Assembly: GCA_038380435.1 (NCBI GenBank)
Contig: JAWZYU010000028.1
Coordinates: 27,450,201-27,514,200 of the forward strand
Reading direction: 5' to 3'
DNA length: 64,000 nucleotides
Source of the DNA: Ryuthela nishihirai
Lineage: Eukaryota; Arthropoda; Arachnida; Araneae; Heptathelidae
The position numbers and the translations under genes were made by a program. Positions within the stretch are counted from its first letter, which is position 1. The number at the start of each line of letters is the position of its first letter. A model generated the notes under the pieces. The model did no database searches, was not told the DNA's origin, and saw only the letters and a list, made by a program, of their open reading frames with translations. Positions 54,590 through 64,000 of this stretch are shown here, piece by piece.

Positions 54590-54972
54590 GGGCGGGGGTG
54601 GCTCACTCGGTAGCGCGCCAGGCTCGTAATCTGTAGTTCCCAGGTTCGAGTCCCAGCTGGGTCAGCGTTGAGATTTATCTCCGCAAAATTTCCCGCCCTG
54701 CCCACGGTCAGTAGGGGACACCGATGGGCTTGGAAAGGCCGCCGTCCGTCGGATGGGACGTTAAGCCGTGGCTCCGTGTGCGGGAGAGCCATACCCTGTG
54801 CACGTTAAAGAACACGCTGGATGGCTTTGACGGGAGGCTACCATCTGTCTCCCAACAGCTGTTCCAGTGTGTCCCCTCCCCCAACCTTCTCTGAGCCTTC
54901 GGGGTCCATGTGACTTGGCCATTTAGCCCATAGTGTGCAAAAAAAGTGCCGCTCAGAGGTAAAACAACCCAA
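54590..54972 (+). mobile_element. SINE-1 full copy
   Basis: Flanked by CTCACTCCGCAA (54578-54589) and CTCGCTCCGCAA (54973-54984), a 12-bp TSD with one mismatch. Confidence 0.92.
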
Positions 54973-54984
54973 CTCGCTCCGCAA

Positions 54985-55556
54985 CTGACTGTCTTCGAGC
55001 TTCACCTTCCTCTATCTCCTCTCCTCGATTGTGCGACTTTCTTTTTTGAATCCGAGACAAAAGTTCTTCTCGAATCATCGAGATTTTGGCAGATCCTTTG
55101 GTGGCCCTCCCTTATTTTCATTGGTCGCCCCCGGGTACCGTTGTCTTGCGATTCTGGGGTACCAGCGCCGTGGCTACTTCACCATGAATTTCATTTCCTT
55201 TCTTGTGCTTATTGTTCCCAGAAACAGTGTGGGCAGCCGTTAAGGGACTACCTGGACACCAGGGGGCGGTCGGCGTCTTGTTTCTCCCGCGCGCTAATGG
55301 GACACTCTTGGGTAAGCGCCGTCCCACAGGGAATTCGTGCGATGAGGACCATGGTTCATGGCGGCGGTCTCCGTTGAAGTGCGGATGCGTCTACAATTTT
55401 ATGGCCTGTTCACATTGTTCCTTTGATAGAACGCTGCACGTAACTGCACATTGGTGGGGTTGTGAAGCGAATTAATGGCTGTTTCAGGCCCCCTCTTGGG
55501 ACAAGAGATCGGTCGCGCTCTTGCAGTCTCTTCTTCTTAAGAATGAAGGCGACTCA
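54985..55556. other. GC-richer segment of unknown nature
   Basis: More GC-rich than its surroundings, with overlapping frames of 70-143 codons on both strands. No domain or element family recognised. Confidence 0.4.
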
Positions 55557-55567
55557 CCAAGGTCATG

Positions 55568-55952
55568 GGGGGGGGGCTCAGTCGGTAGCGCGCCAGGCTC
55601 ATAATCTGTAATTCCCAGGTTCGAGTCCCAGCTGGGTCAGCGTTGAGATTTATCTCCGCAAAATTCCCCACCCTGCCCACGGTCAGTAGGGGACACCGCT
55701 GGGCTTGGAAAGGTCGCCGTCCGTCGGATGGGACGTTAAGCCGTGGCCCCGTATGCGGGAGAGCCATACCCTGTACACGTTAAAGAACACGCTGGATGGC
55801 CTTGACGGGAGGCTACCATCTGTCTTCCAACAGCTGTTCCAGTGGGTCCCCTCCCCCAACCTTCTCTGAGCCTTTGGGGTCCATGTGACCTGGCCATTTA
55901 GCCCATGGTGTGCAAAAAAGTGCCGCTCAGAGGTAAAACAACCCACAACAAC
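55568..55952 (+). mobile_element. SINE-1 full copy with 11-bp TSD
   Basis: Flanked by CCAAGGTCATG at 55557-55567 and 55953-55963. Confidence 0.94.
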
Positions 55953-56074
55953 CCAAGGTCATGAGATGCGCTGACGAAATTCGTCGTTCTTTACAGAAAT
56001 CTGTCCCTCAAGTTATGAACAGATTGGTATCTGCTCATAACATCAGTATCCCACTCACTGGAACTGGGAAGACA

Positions 56075-57186
56075 AGCTCGAACATGAAAAATAGCCCCAG
56101 AGGATGATGCCTCCTCCACCAAATGTCACAGTTGGCACAACAAAGTCAGGCAGGTAACGTTCAACTGGCATCCACCACACCCATGGGCTTGGAGAGACAT
56201 CCATCCATGAAGCGTGATTAATCACGCTGGACAACGCGGTTCCACTGTTCAAGAGTCCTCTGGCGCCGTGTTTTGTTGATCTCGTAGATGTTAAGATTGT
56301 GTGCGGCTGCTCGGCCATGTAAACCCATTTCCTGCAGCTCGCAAATAACTGTTATGGTGCTGGCGTTGCTTCTAGAGGCATTTTGGAACTCGGTAGTGAG
56401 TATTGCAACCGAGGACAGGCGATTTTGCCTCACCACCCGCTTCAAAACTCGGCAGCCCTGCTCTGTCATTTTACGTGGCCTATACCGGGTCGCGATTGCG
56501 CTTTGTTGTTCCTAGGCATTTCCACTTCACAATAGGGGTGGGGGTGGCTCAGTCGGTAGTGCGCCAGGCTCGTAATCTGCAGTTCCCAGGTTCGAGTCCC
56601 AGCTGGGTCAGCGTTGAGATTTATCTCCGCAAAATTCCCCACCCTGCCCACTGTCAGTAGGGGACACCGATGGGCTTGGAAAGGCCGCCGTCCGTCGGAT
56701 GGGACGTTAAGCCGTGGCCCAGTGTGCGGGAGAGCCATACCCTGTGCACGTTAAAGAACACGCTGGATTGCCTTGACGAGAGGCTACCATCTGTCTCCCA
56801 GGAGCTGTTCCAGTGGGTCCCCTCCCCCAACCTTCTCTGAGGCTTCGGGGTCCATGTGACCTGATCATTTAGCCCATGGTGTGCAAAAAAGTGCCGCTCA
56901 GAGGTAAAACAACCCAACCCACTTCACAGTAACATTACTTACAGTTGATCGGGGCAGCTGCAGCAGGGCCGAAATGTCCCAAACATACTTGTTGCTAAGA
57001 TGGCATCCTATGACTGTTCGACGTTGAAAGTCACTGAGCTGTGCCTTGACCCATTCTCCTGTTGATGCACGTCTATGAGATTTGCCAGGCCACTGCGTCC
57101 TTTTATACCTGTTTGGACCATGACTGTGGCGCATATGAGCAAATCCACTACTCAGAAGTGGTGTCTGGATACTTTTGATCAGATAG
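56075..57186 (-). pseudogene. N-terminal half of the Tc1-C transposase
   Basis: Pieces on the minus strand: RASTGEWVKAQLSDFQRRTV with HTH region, a SINE-1 insertion, then [60 protein letters not shown] and IILWGYFS. The order is that of a Tc1 transposase up to just after the first catalytic D region; frameshifts throughout. Confidence 0.88.
56532..56918 (+). mobile_element. SINE-1 inside Tc1-C
   Basis: Flanked by CCACTTCACA at 56522-56531 and 56919-56928. Confidence 0.94.
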
Positions 57187-57231
57187 TATATACACTGAGT
57201 TTTGTGTTGTGTTTGCGTAGTAACACTTTTA

Positions 57232-57564
57232 TGCACTCAATGGACAGGTCACAAGGACCCCAAGGGCTCAGAGAAGATTGGGGGAGGGGACCCACGATAC
57301 AGCTGTTAGGAGACCGATTATAGCTTCCATCAGGGCCGTCAGTCTTGTTCTTTAATTTTCACAAAATACAGCTCGCCCCCACCACGGGCCACAGTTTAAC
57401 GTCCCATCCGATGGACGGCAGTCTCTCCAAGCCCATTCGTGTCCCCTTTCTGACAAAATTCGTGATTGTGCGGAGATAAATCTCAACGTTAGCCCAACTG
57501 GGACTCGAATATGGGAACTGGAGATTACGAGTCTGGCACGCTTCTGATTGAACCACCACCTCCA
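57232..57564 (-). mobile_element. Diverged SINE-1
   Basis: From TGCACTCAATGGACAGGTC to CTGATTGAACCACCACC. It lies just outside the Tc1-C right end; tail start missing. Confidence 0.8.
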
Positions 57565-57903
57565 GGACAGGTAAGATCTTGGTTAGATCGAAATCTGAAC
57601 TCTATTGAACCTTGAACCGCCAGACCTCAAATTTCGCATTTTTCCCACGATCTACGACCGAAATGATCCCTAGATGCCAGTTTTCAGAGCTCTAACACGT
57701 CTGCATCAGATATTAGCGTTATTCCTTGCTCTCTCACCATTCACCTACTCCCATTCGATCACACTCAGCTATGAATATATATATTAGACATTAACATAAT
57801 TCTCACCCAGCCATGGGCTACGGAGGCCCAACCAGACTGTGTAATTTAGTTCTCCAAACACGTTTTGTCCTGATCTGCATCTGCTGCATTTCAACAGTGT
57901 AAG
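57565..57903. other. Spacer, no gene recognised
   Basis: No element family or coding signal recognised. Confidence 0.4.
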
Positions 57904-57914
57904 TCAATTGTCCA

Positions 57915-58302
57915 GGGGCGGGGTGGCTCAGTCGGTAGCGCGCCAGGCTCGTAATCTGTAGTTCCCAGGTTCGAGTCCCAGCTGGGTCAGCGTTGAGATT
58001 TATCTCCGCAAAATTCCCCGCCCTGCCCACGGTCAGTAGGGGACACCGATGGGCTTGGAAAGGCCGCGGTCCGTCGGATGGGACGTTAAGCCGTGTCCCC
58101 ATGTGCGGGAGAGCCATACCCTGTGCACGTTAAAGAACACGCTAGATGGCCTTGACGGGAGGCTACCATCTGTCTCCCAACAGCTGTTACAGTGGGTCCC
58201 CTCCCCCAACCTTCTCTGAGCCTTCGGGGTCCATGTGACCTGGCCATTTAGCCCATGGTGTGCGAAAAAGTGCCGCTCAGAGGTAAAACAACCCAACACA
58301 AC
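57915..58302 (+). mobile_element. SINE-1 full copy with 11-bp TSD
   Basis: Flanked by TCAATTGTCCA at 57904-57914 and 58303-58313. Confidence 0.95.
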
Positions 58303-59126
58303 TCAATTGTCCAACTGTCCACTGCATCCTAGATCTCTCCCTTTTTCAGAGGCTTTTAAGCACACTGTTCCTAACCCTATTCGCTAATCTATAGTTATGC
58401 ATACGGGTAATATGGCCAAACCAACGGAGTCTCTCTGCACAATATGCTGCTCAAAGGAGGTTGCCGACTCCTTCTAATCTCGTCTTTAACGACAAAGTCC
58501 AACCGTCTAATGTCCAAGATCAGTTATGGTTACGGTGAGCATATTTTTTGGGGGAAAATAAAGGACAAATCAGAAATTGTTTCATAATAAAAAACAGCAT
58601 GTTGCATTTATTTGTTTCACTAAAACTAAAAAGCTTTATAACATTTATTATAAAATATAAACATATACATAGCATTTTAAACAATCATATTATTACTTGA
58701 AAAATTTTATTTTTGATACTTTTCACAAGAATGAACTTTTTTTAAATAAATCAGGTTTGTGTTTTAAAAATTCATAAAACTATATACAATTCATGTCAAA
58801 GTTACATTTGGTATAAATGCATGCTTTCAATGTTCCGATTTTTAATTTGTTTTTTTCACTGGTCCACATATTGTGCATTAATGAAAATACTTGGTCAGTG
58901 CGGGCATTAGATCCAGGGAGACATAATCAAAATTCAACGTATTTTAAAATGTTTTTGAAAGATATGTGTTTATCTGTGAAATATTAAAAAATTTCAACTC
59001 ATCTACTGCGGATCAATATTCATTTTACCATTTTAATTCACAAAAAAGGACAAAATGGCCATTTTAGAAAAAAATAAATCTAAACGACAGAGCAGTGAAA
59101 TAAAGGACTGTCCTCTAAAATGAAGG

Positions 59127-59513
59127 GGGGCGGGGGTGGCTCAGTCGGTAGCGCGCCAGGCTCGTAATCTGTAATTCCTAGGTTCGAGTCCCAGCTGAGT
59201 CAGCGCTAAGATTTATCTCCGCAAAATTCCCCGCCCTGCCCACGGTCAGTAGGGGACACCGATGGGCTTGGAAAGCCGCCGTCCGTCGGATGGGACGTTA
59301 AGCCGTGGCCCCGTGTGCGGGAGAGCCATACCCTGTGCACGTTAAAGAACACGCTGGATGGCCTTGACGGGAGACTACCATCTGTTTCCCAACAGCTGTT
59401 CCAGTGGGTCCCCTCCCCCAACCTTCTCTGAGCCTTTGGGGTCTATGTGACCTGGCCATTTAGCCCTTGGTGTGCAAAAAAGTGCCGCTCAGAGGTAAAA
59501 CAACTCAACCCAA
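59127..59513 (+). mobile_element. SINE-1, first of two at one target
   Basis: Flanked by CTAAAATGAAGG at 59115-59126 and 59514-59525. Confidence 0.95.
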
Positions 59514-59529
59514 CTAAAATGAAGGAGAA

Positions 59530-59911
59530 GGCGGGGGTGGCACGTTTGGTAGCGCGCCAGGCTCATAATCTGTAGTTCCCAGGTTCGACCCCCAGCTGGG
59601 TCAGCGTTGAGATTTATCTCCGCAAAATTCCCCGCCCTGCCCACGATCAGTAGGGGACACCGATGGTCTTGGAAAGGCCGTCGTCCGTCGGATGGGACGT
59701 TAAGCCGTGGCCCCGTGTGCGGGAGAGCCATACCCTGTGCACGTTAAGAAACACGCTGGATGGCCTTGACGGGAGGCTACCATCTGTCTCCCAACAGCTG
59801 TTCCAGTGGGTCCCCTTCCCCAACCTTCTCTGAGCCTTCAGGGTCCATGTGACCTGGTCATTTAGCCCATGGTGTGCAAAAAAGTGCCGCTCAGAGGTAA
59901 AACAACCCAAC
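59530..59911 (+). mobile_element. SINE-1, second at the same target
   Basis: Left target copy is 59514-59525 (plus AGAAG), right copy CTAAAATGAAGG at 59912-59923. Same orientation as the first. Confidence 0.94.
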
Positions 59912-59947
59912 CTAAAATGAAGGACGTATGGTCACCGCAGTTATGGT

Positions 59948-60480
59948 GTATTTCGGGTGTAGATGTAAGAAACTATGAAATTTCGGATCCGGAAGATCAT
60001 TCGAAGTAAGATTAAATTTAGATCTACTGATGCTAGAAAGCTAAATATTGATTCATGGGAATATTTTAGGAGAAGCAGAAATTATGCAACATTTTGTTTC
60101 CGTCAAGGAAAGAGGTCATATGTTAATAAATCAATGCTGGACAGTTAAAAATAAGTGCCTGGAGATATTATGAGTTATAGATCTCAGAAATGTTGTGAAA
60201 GTTCAGGTGAAATTTCCATATACCGGTGCTGGACAGCTAAACATGAGTGAACAGGGTTATTTCATTCAAAACAACTTAGAAGTAAGTGGAATTATCAGAG
60301 CCGATGTTGTATTCAAGGTCAAATGGGGGTTGTAGTGATGATACAGAAATAAAGAGTTGCCGAAGTCATTGATTGATTTTTAGTATAACAGCGAAAAATA
60401 TTAGAAATAATAGTAGAAACAGACAGCACTTTGATAATATTATTAGAAACTCTAAGAGTCATTTATTTATTAAAGGTAGA
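59948..60480. other. AT-rich spacer, no gene recognised
   Basis: CTGGACAGTTAAAAATAAGTG and CTGGACAGCTAAACATGAGTG (60136 and 60228) are a short imperfect repeat. Nothing else seen. Confidence 0.4.
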
Positions 60481-60816
60481 GAATTCCAAGGTCCAGTCCC
60501 AGCTGGGTCATCGTTGAGTTTTATCTCCGCAAAACGCCCTGCCCGGGTCAGTAAGGGATACCGATGGGCTTGGAAAGGCCGCTGTCCATCGGATGGACGT
60601 TAAGCTGTGGCTTCGTGTGCGGGAGAGCCATATCCTGTGCACGTTAAAGAACATGCTGGATGACCTTGACGGCAGGCTACCATCTGTCTCCCATCAGCTG
60701 TCCAGTGGGTCCCATCCCCCAATCATCTCTGAGCTTTCGGGGTCCTCGTAACCTGGCCATTTAGACCATTGCGTACAAAAAATAAGCGCCGTTCAGAGGT
60801 AAAAACAACACAACCC
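60481..60816 (+). mobile_element. SINE-1, 5'-truncated, diverged
   Basis: Begins in the B-box side (AAGGTCCAGTCCCAGCTGGG) and ends AAAACAACACAACCCC. Confidence 0.82.
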
Positions 60817-61728
60817 CTAATTTTAATGACTAAAGACTGATTCAAAGGTTGGAATTGTAATCAGAAATTATTATCCGTTTTTACTTTTTTCTTATGAATG
60901 ACCACAAAATTTTGAAATTTAAAATATTCCGAGCGGGAATTGATCTCTAGTATGTATCAATAACTTGTTACTGAAGTTAAATAAGATTTCTTTAGAAGTA
61001 TTCCATCTGAACCTCTACTTCGAAAATTGAACTGGGTTTCGTTAAGGAAAGTTCTTCTTCAATACCTCCGAGCAATCTTCTTGAAAAGCAGCAGAAATAA
61101 CCACTAACGTTTAGTCGAACCTTGAACAGAGCATCAGGTAGAAAATGCAGAACCTCGGGCAGTTATCAGTGCGAAAATGGCTAACTTATTCATTATTTAG
61201 ACAAAGCCATGCTCGCAAGATGGGTGAGGTTAATAATTTACTTAACGAACTTGAGAAGGAGAAACAAAGAAATGTTGATTAGAGAGAGTCGTTACGGCTT
61301 TCCTTCTGCCCAAAGGGGTAATGAGGATTCGTGAAAGGCTTAACGTGAAAATATTTTCAAGAAGTTATTCGATGTTTACACTCACTGCAGTGCCAAAACT
61401 TTTGGAGTTGACTTTCGGTTAGCGTGGTTGTCATTTAGCTGCAGGGAGGTGATCTCTAGTGGTGAGATATGACCGAATAAGCTTTCGACGTTTTAGGAGT
61501 GTGGCCGTGTTCAGGGTAATTGCAAAACTTGTTGCTTAATTTGAAAAATTAACTTGGTAACACGAATAGGGGAGGGGCGGGGGTGATGTATGACATTAAT
61601 TTTGGAAACTTTATATTTGAAACTTTGTGAGTTTGTCGTTTGACATTTATCACAGTGATAGAAAGTAAAAGGATTTACTGAACTGAGGTCATTACAGTTT
61701 ATTTAAATTTTATTCAACTCTGTTTTGG
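60817..61728. other. Spacer, no gene recognised
   Basis: About 0.9 kb of AT-rich DNA without recognisable families. Confidence 0.45.
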
Positions 61729-61865
61729 GGGCGGGATGAGGGTGGTTCAGTCGGTAGAGCGCCAGGTTCGTAATCTGCAGTTTCCCGTCTCGAGTTGTAC
61801 TTGGGCCAGTGTTGAGATTAGTCTCCGCAAAACGTCCCATCCTCCTCTCGGTCAGTAAGGGATAC
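61729..61865 (+). mobile_element. SINE-1 head only, diverged
   Basis: GGTTCAGTCGGTAGAGCGCC to GGTCAGTAAGGGATAC; 3' two thirds absent. Confidence 0.75.
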
Positions 61866-61900
61866 ATTATTTACAATTCAATTTATTTGTACAATATTTT

Positions 61901-61935
61901 AATACATAGCTAATACATAGTATTAGCTATGTATT
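61901..61935. repeat. Perfect 16-bp hairpin
   Basis: AATACATAGCTAATAC, ATA, GTATTAGCTATGTATT. AT-rich; no terminator role can be inferred. Confidence 0.9.
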
Positions 61936-61965
61936 GAAATGCTTGATTTTAAAGGATTTTAAAAA

Positions 61966-62450
61966 TCATTGATTTTAACACTACTTTTGGACATGATCAT
62001 GCCAGGTCAGATATATTCCAAAAAATAGGTCAGCCTTATATTCCACAATATATAGTATTTAATTCGCAAGTGGATATTTAGAATACACATATATACTGCA
62101 ATCCTAAGTACATCAATATTAAAAAATATGTAACAAGTAGAAAATATATAATAAGTAGACTGTGTAACAACACAAGTAGAAAATTTATAATAAGTAGACT
62201 GTGTAACAACACAAATAGAAAATATATAACAATATATAAATATGTAAGAAGTAGAAAGCATATAATAGGTAGAATGAGTAACAACACAAGTAGAAAATAT
62301 ATAATAATATATAAATATGTAAGAAGTAAAAAAAAAATTCAGTGTCTGTAATATATAAACTTAACTCCTGACACTCATATCTCGTTTCAATGCAATCAAA
62401 TAATACAGAAAAAGTAACCATCACTCGCAATCTCCACTTTTCAACAATCA
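61966..62450 (-). repeat. LINE scrap followed by imperfect AT-rich tandem repeat
   Basis: GGACATGATCATGCCAGGTCAG (split here into short blocks, about 61990-62011) resembles AACATGATCTTGCCAGGTCA near 62953 in the LINE below. From about 62130 to 62330, AAGTAGAAAATATATAATA and ACTGTGTAACAACAC recur with ~37-bp and larger spacing. Confidence 0.6.
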
Positions 62451-63760
62451 TTTTTTTAGTTCTTTAGAAACTTTTTCCATTATTTATAATTTTCAGGTTA
62501 TTTGGCAGTGAGTTGAACAGTTTTAAAACGACTATATCCATAATACGTTTTGAATAATTCTTTGTTTCGGTTGGAATGCAAAACTCCTGACCATTACTGC
62601 TCTTCTAAAATATTTATGAACCACTATATCAAATTTGTCCTTATTATTAAATACATGCATTGCTAACGTCATTTGGTGTATTTGTTTTAATTTAGGTATT
62701 TCAAGTTTTTTAAAACTTTGTTCAGACGAGTTGTACTTTCTTTTAAATGTCATAATCTTTAAAATATATTTTTTGCATTTTCTGCAATTGATTGAAACAA
62801 CTTCAAAATGCTCCTCCCCAAATTAGAATTGCATACTGTATTCTGGAATAGATTAATGCATAATATATGTTTCTAAATTTTTTATAACCATCATATCTCT
62901 TAAAAGATACATATTGGGAATTATCTATTTGATTTTTAACCCTACTTTTTAAACATGATCTTGCCAGGTCAGAAAACAGTCGAAATTAACTCCTAAATAT
63001 TTTTTTTTTGCTTTAATACTTTTAATCCTTGGGGAAGCACAGTTTAGGAACTCAATTTTACCTTGTTCGAAAAACTTACAATCACTCATATGATAGAATA
63101 AATATACAAGATCACTATGCTTTCCTCTAACAGTATTAAATACATATATTAACTTAACTGTAATACATATAATTAACTAACAGTATAATAATACATATAT
63201 TAACTAACAGTATTAAATACATAACTTAACTGGCATAGTGGTTAGGCAGCCAGCGACTGTTCCAGCAAAGGCAAACTTTGTGTGTTGTGTTCCAGTAAGG
63301 CAGTGGTCAGCAGTGACTTCGGTTGTAGTAGGGCATGTCCTTGTATGAGAAGGCCTGTAAAAAGCTAGGAGTAGCTTCTAGGATTCTTCTCTGTCCTACA
63401 TGTCGCAAATAAAATATTTCGTTTTATTTATATTTATTAATAATTTATTTATTTGGAGCCAAATTTGAAGTGTTCTTAAATCTGCAGCAATATTGCTTAA
63501 TAGTTTTTCATCAGTTTTATTTCAGTAAACCAAGGCGGTGTCATCTGTGCGAACGAAATGATCTTACCTTTGAATTTGATGCTTAATAAATCGTTCACAT
63601 ATATTGAAAATAATTGAGGTCCCAAAACAGAACCCTGTGGAACACCAAAACAAATAATTTTTCACTCTAAACGTCTACTATTTTGACTTGTTGAGTTCTA
63701 ACCTTCAAATACAAATTAAACCACCTCAGTGACCCTTACACAAACAACCTCTAATTTATT
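62451..63760 (-). pseudogene. LINE ORF2 remnant (RT to C-terminus)
   Basis: The minus strand begins with GVPQGSVLGPQLFSIYVNDL (RT palm), then GKIISFA where a 2-base insertion shifts the frame before the catalytic DDT. INKTKYFIC follows. After an interruption (about 63130-63405) it resumes with KYLGVNFDCFLTWQDHV and FKKLEIPKLKQIHQMTLAMH. Same broad CR1/Jockey-like type as the 30.5-35.9 kb LINE but a different subfamily by eye. Confidence 0.8.
63130..63405. mobile_element. Insertion in the LINE: AT microsatellite plus possible SINE-like unit
   Basis: ATTAACTAACAGTATTAAATACAT-type repeats (written in short: TTAACTAACAG) lead into GGCATAGTGGTTAGGCAGCC, which could be a decayed tRNA D-arm, then 160 bp unlike SINE-1 or SINE-2. 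LINE sequence resumes at TGCGACATG. Identity unresolved. Confidence 0.4.
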
Positions 63761-64000
63761 TAACTAAAAGAACGAATATCGCCTCTGGCGCATATGAGAA
63801 TCTCATTTTCAAAGAGAATGAAGTTATTCATTTACCTACTGCTTATTCCTTAAAAATTTTAATTTCAACTAGTAGATGATGAGGAAAATGCAAATAGTAT
63901 TTGATTAGTAATTATACAACATAAAAGTATTCGTCTTTTAATTCTAAATCTGAAAAGTTGCATTTCCCACACCTCTCACACCTCTCTCAGAAAAATGGGC
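63761..64000. other. Window end, no gene recognised
   Basis: AT-rich DNA upstream of the LINE remnant. No domain recognised. Confidence 0.4.

Larger units (their letters stand above)
52431..57186 (-). mobile_element. Tc1-like element (Tc1-C) split by ~3.2 kb
   Basis: Inverted ends CTAGGTGATCAAAAGTATCC and, at the right, ...TACTTTTGATCAGATAG; TA at 52429-52430 and 57187-57188. Its minus-strand transposase begins on the right and continues on the left with about 10 codons missing at the junction, so 52816-56075 is foreign DNA inserted into one copy. Confidence 0.85.
58531..59939. mobile_element. Probable non-autonomous hAT element holding two SINE-1 copies
   Basis: Ends TACGGTGAGCATA and, inverted, TGCGGTGACCATACGTCC. 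Flanked by GTTATGGT at 58523-58530 and 59940-59947 (8 bp, hAT-like). Both ends also carry AAATAAAGGAC-type subterminal sequence. About 640 bp is its own AT-rich DNA; no transposase. Confidence 0.75.

Noticed and set aside
54946..55377. 143-codon ORF in a GC-richer stretch as a host exon
   Set aside because: Starts inside a SINE-1 tail, overlaps several competing frames on both strands, and shows no recognisable domain.

Overview
Eukaryotic, repeat-dense intergenic DNA. No intact host gene, rRNA, true tRNA, CRISPR array or bacterial-type operon could be supported. The window is a mosaic of transposable elements nested in one another, separated by AT-rich spacers and tandem repeats. I think the host is an invertebrate, probably an arachnid (spider). 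That is inference from the style of the element families, not from a marker gene.

The dominant component is one tRNA-derived SINE family, called SINE-1 here. About 40 full, truncated or decayed copies lie on both strands and cover roughly a fifth of the window by my estimate. A full copy is about 385 bp: a tRNA-like head with A and B boxes, a conserved body, and a short tail of AACCC units. Many copies have clear 8-12 bp target-site duplications (TSDs), so nesting order can be read directly. A second, rarer tRNA-headed SINE (SINE-2) occurs at 15.3, 33.1 and 34.6 kb.

Layout. 0-2.3 kb: SINE-1 fragment and a broken hAT transposase whose 3' end has expanded into a 57-bp array. 2.3-8.5 kb: a complete, recent Ty3/gypsy LTR retrotransposon on the minus strand, with open gag and pol, a correctly phased -1 frameshift heptamer, a tRNA-Leu-type primer site and a 4-bp TSD. 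8.7-10.2 kb: 32-bp array. 10.5-19 kb: SINE-1 copies, a truncated Tc1-like element (Tc1-A, copy 1) and a 145-bp foldback. 19.08-20.13 kb: a nuclear copy of mitochondrial cytochrome b (NUMT), part of which became a 13-copy, 54-bp minisatellite. 21 kb: 33-bp array. 24 kb: SINE-1 with a triplicated tail. 27.5-36.2 kb: a second Tc1-A copy split by five insertions (two SINE-1, another Tc1-like element and a LINE that itself holds six SINEs). 36.7 kb: small hAT-type element. 40.6-50.5 kb: a Polinton/Maverick-type element with a 6-bp TSD that splits a SINE-1 and carries a protein-primed DNA polymerase B gene with two in-frame TGA codons. Its left terminal repeat is interrupted by about 1.9 kb that is an inverted copy of the DNA flanking its right end, so the region forms an 11.7-kb giant inverted repeat. 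52.4-57.2 kb: another Tc1-like element split by about 3.2 kb. 58.5-59.9 kb: a probable non-autonomous hAT element with two SINE-1 copies. 61-64 kb: LINE remnants.

Functional picture. Autonomous-type machinery is present or recently was: gypsy Gag-Pol, Polinton PolB, LINE reverse transcriptase, and Tc1 and hAT transposases. Only the gypsy element looks intact. The SINEs presumably moved using LINE enzymes. The most unusual objects are the Polinton with a captured, inverted flank and the cytochrome-b-derived minisatellite.
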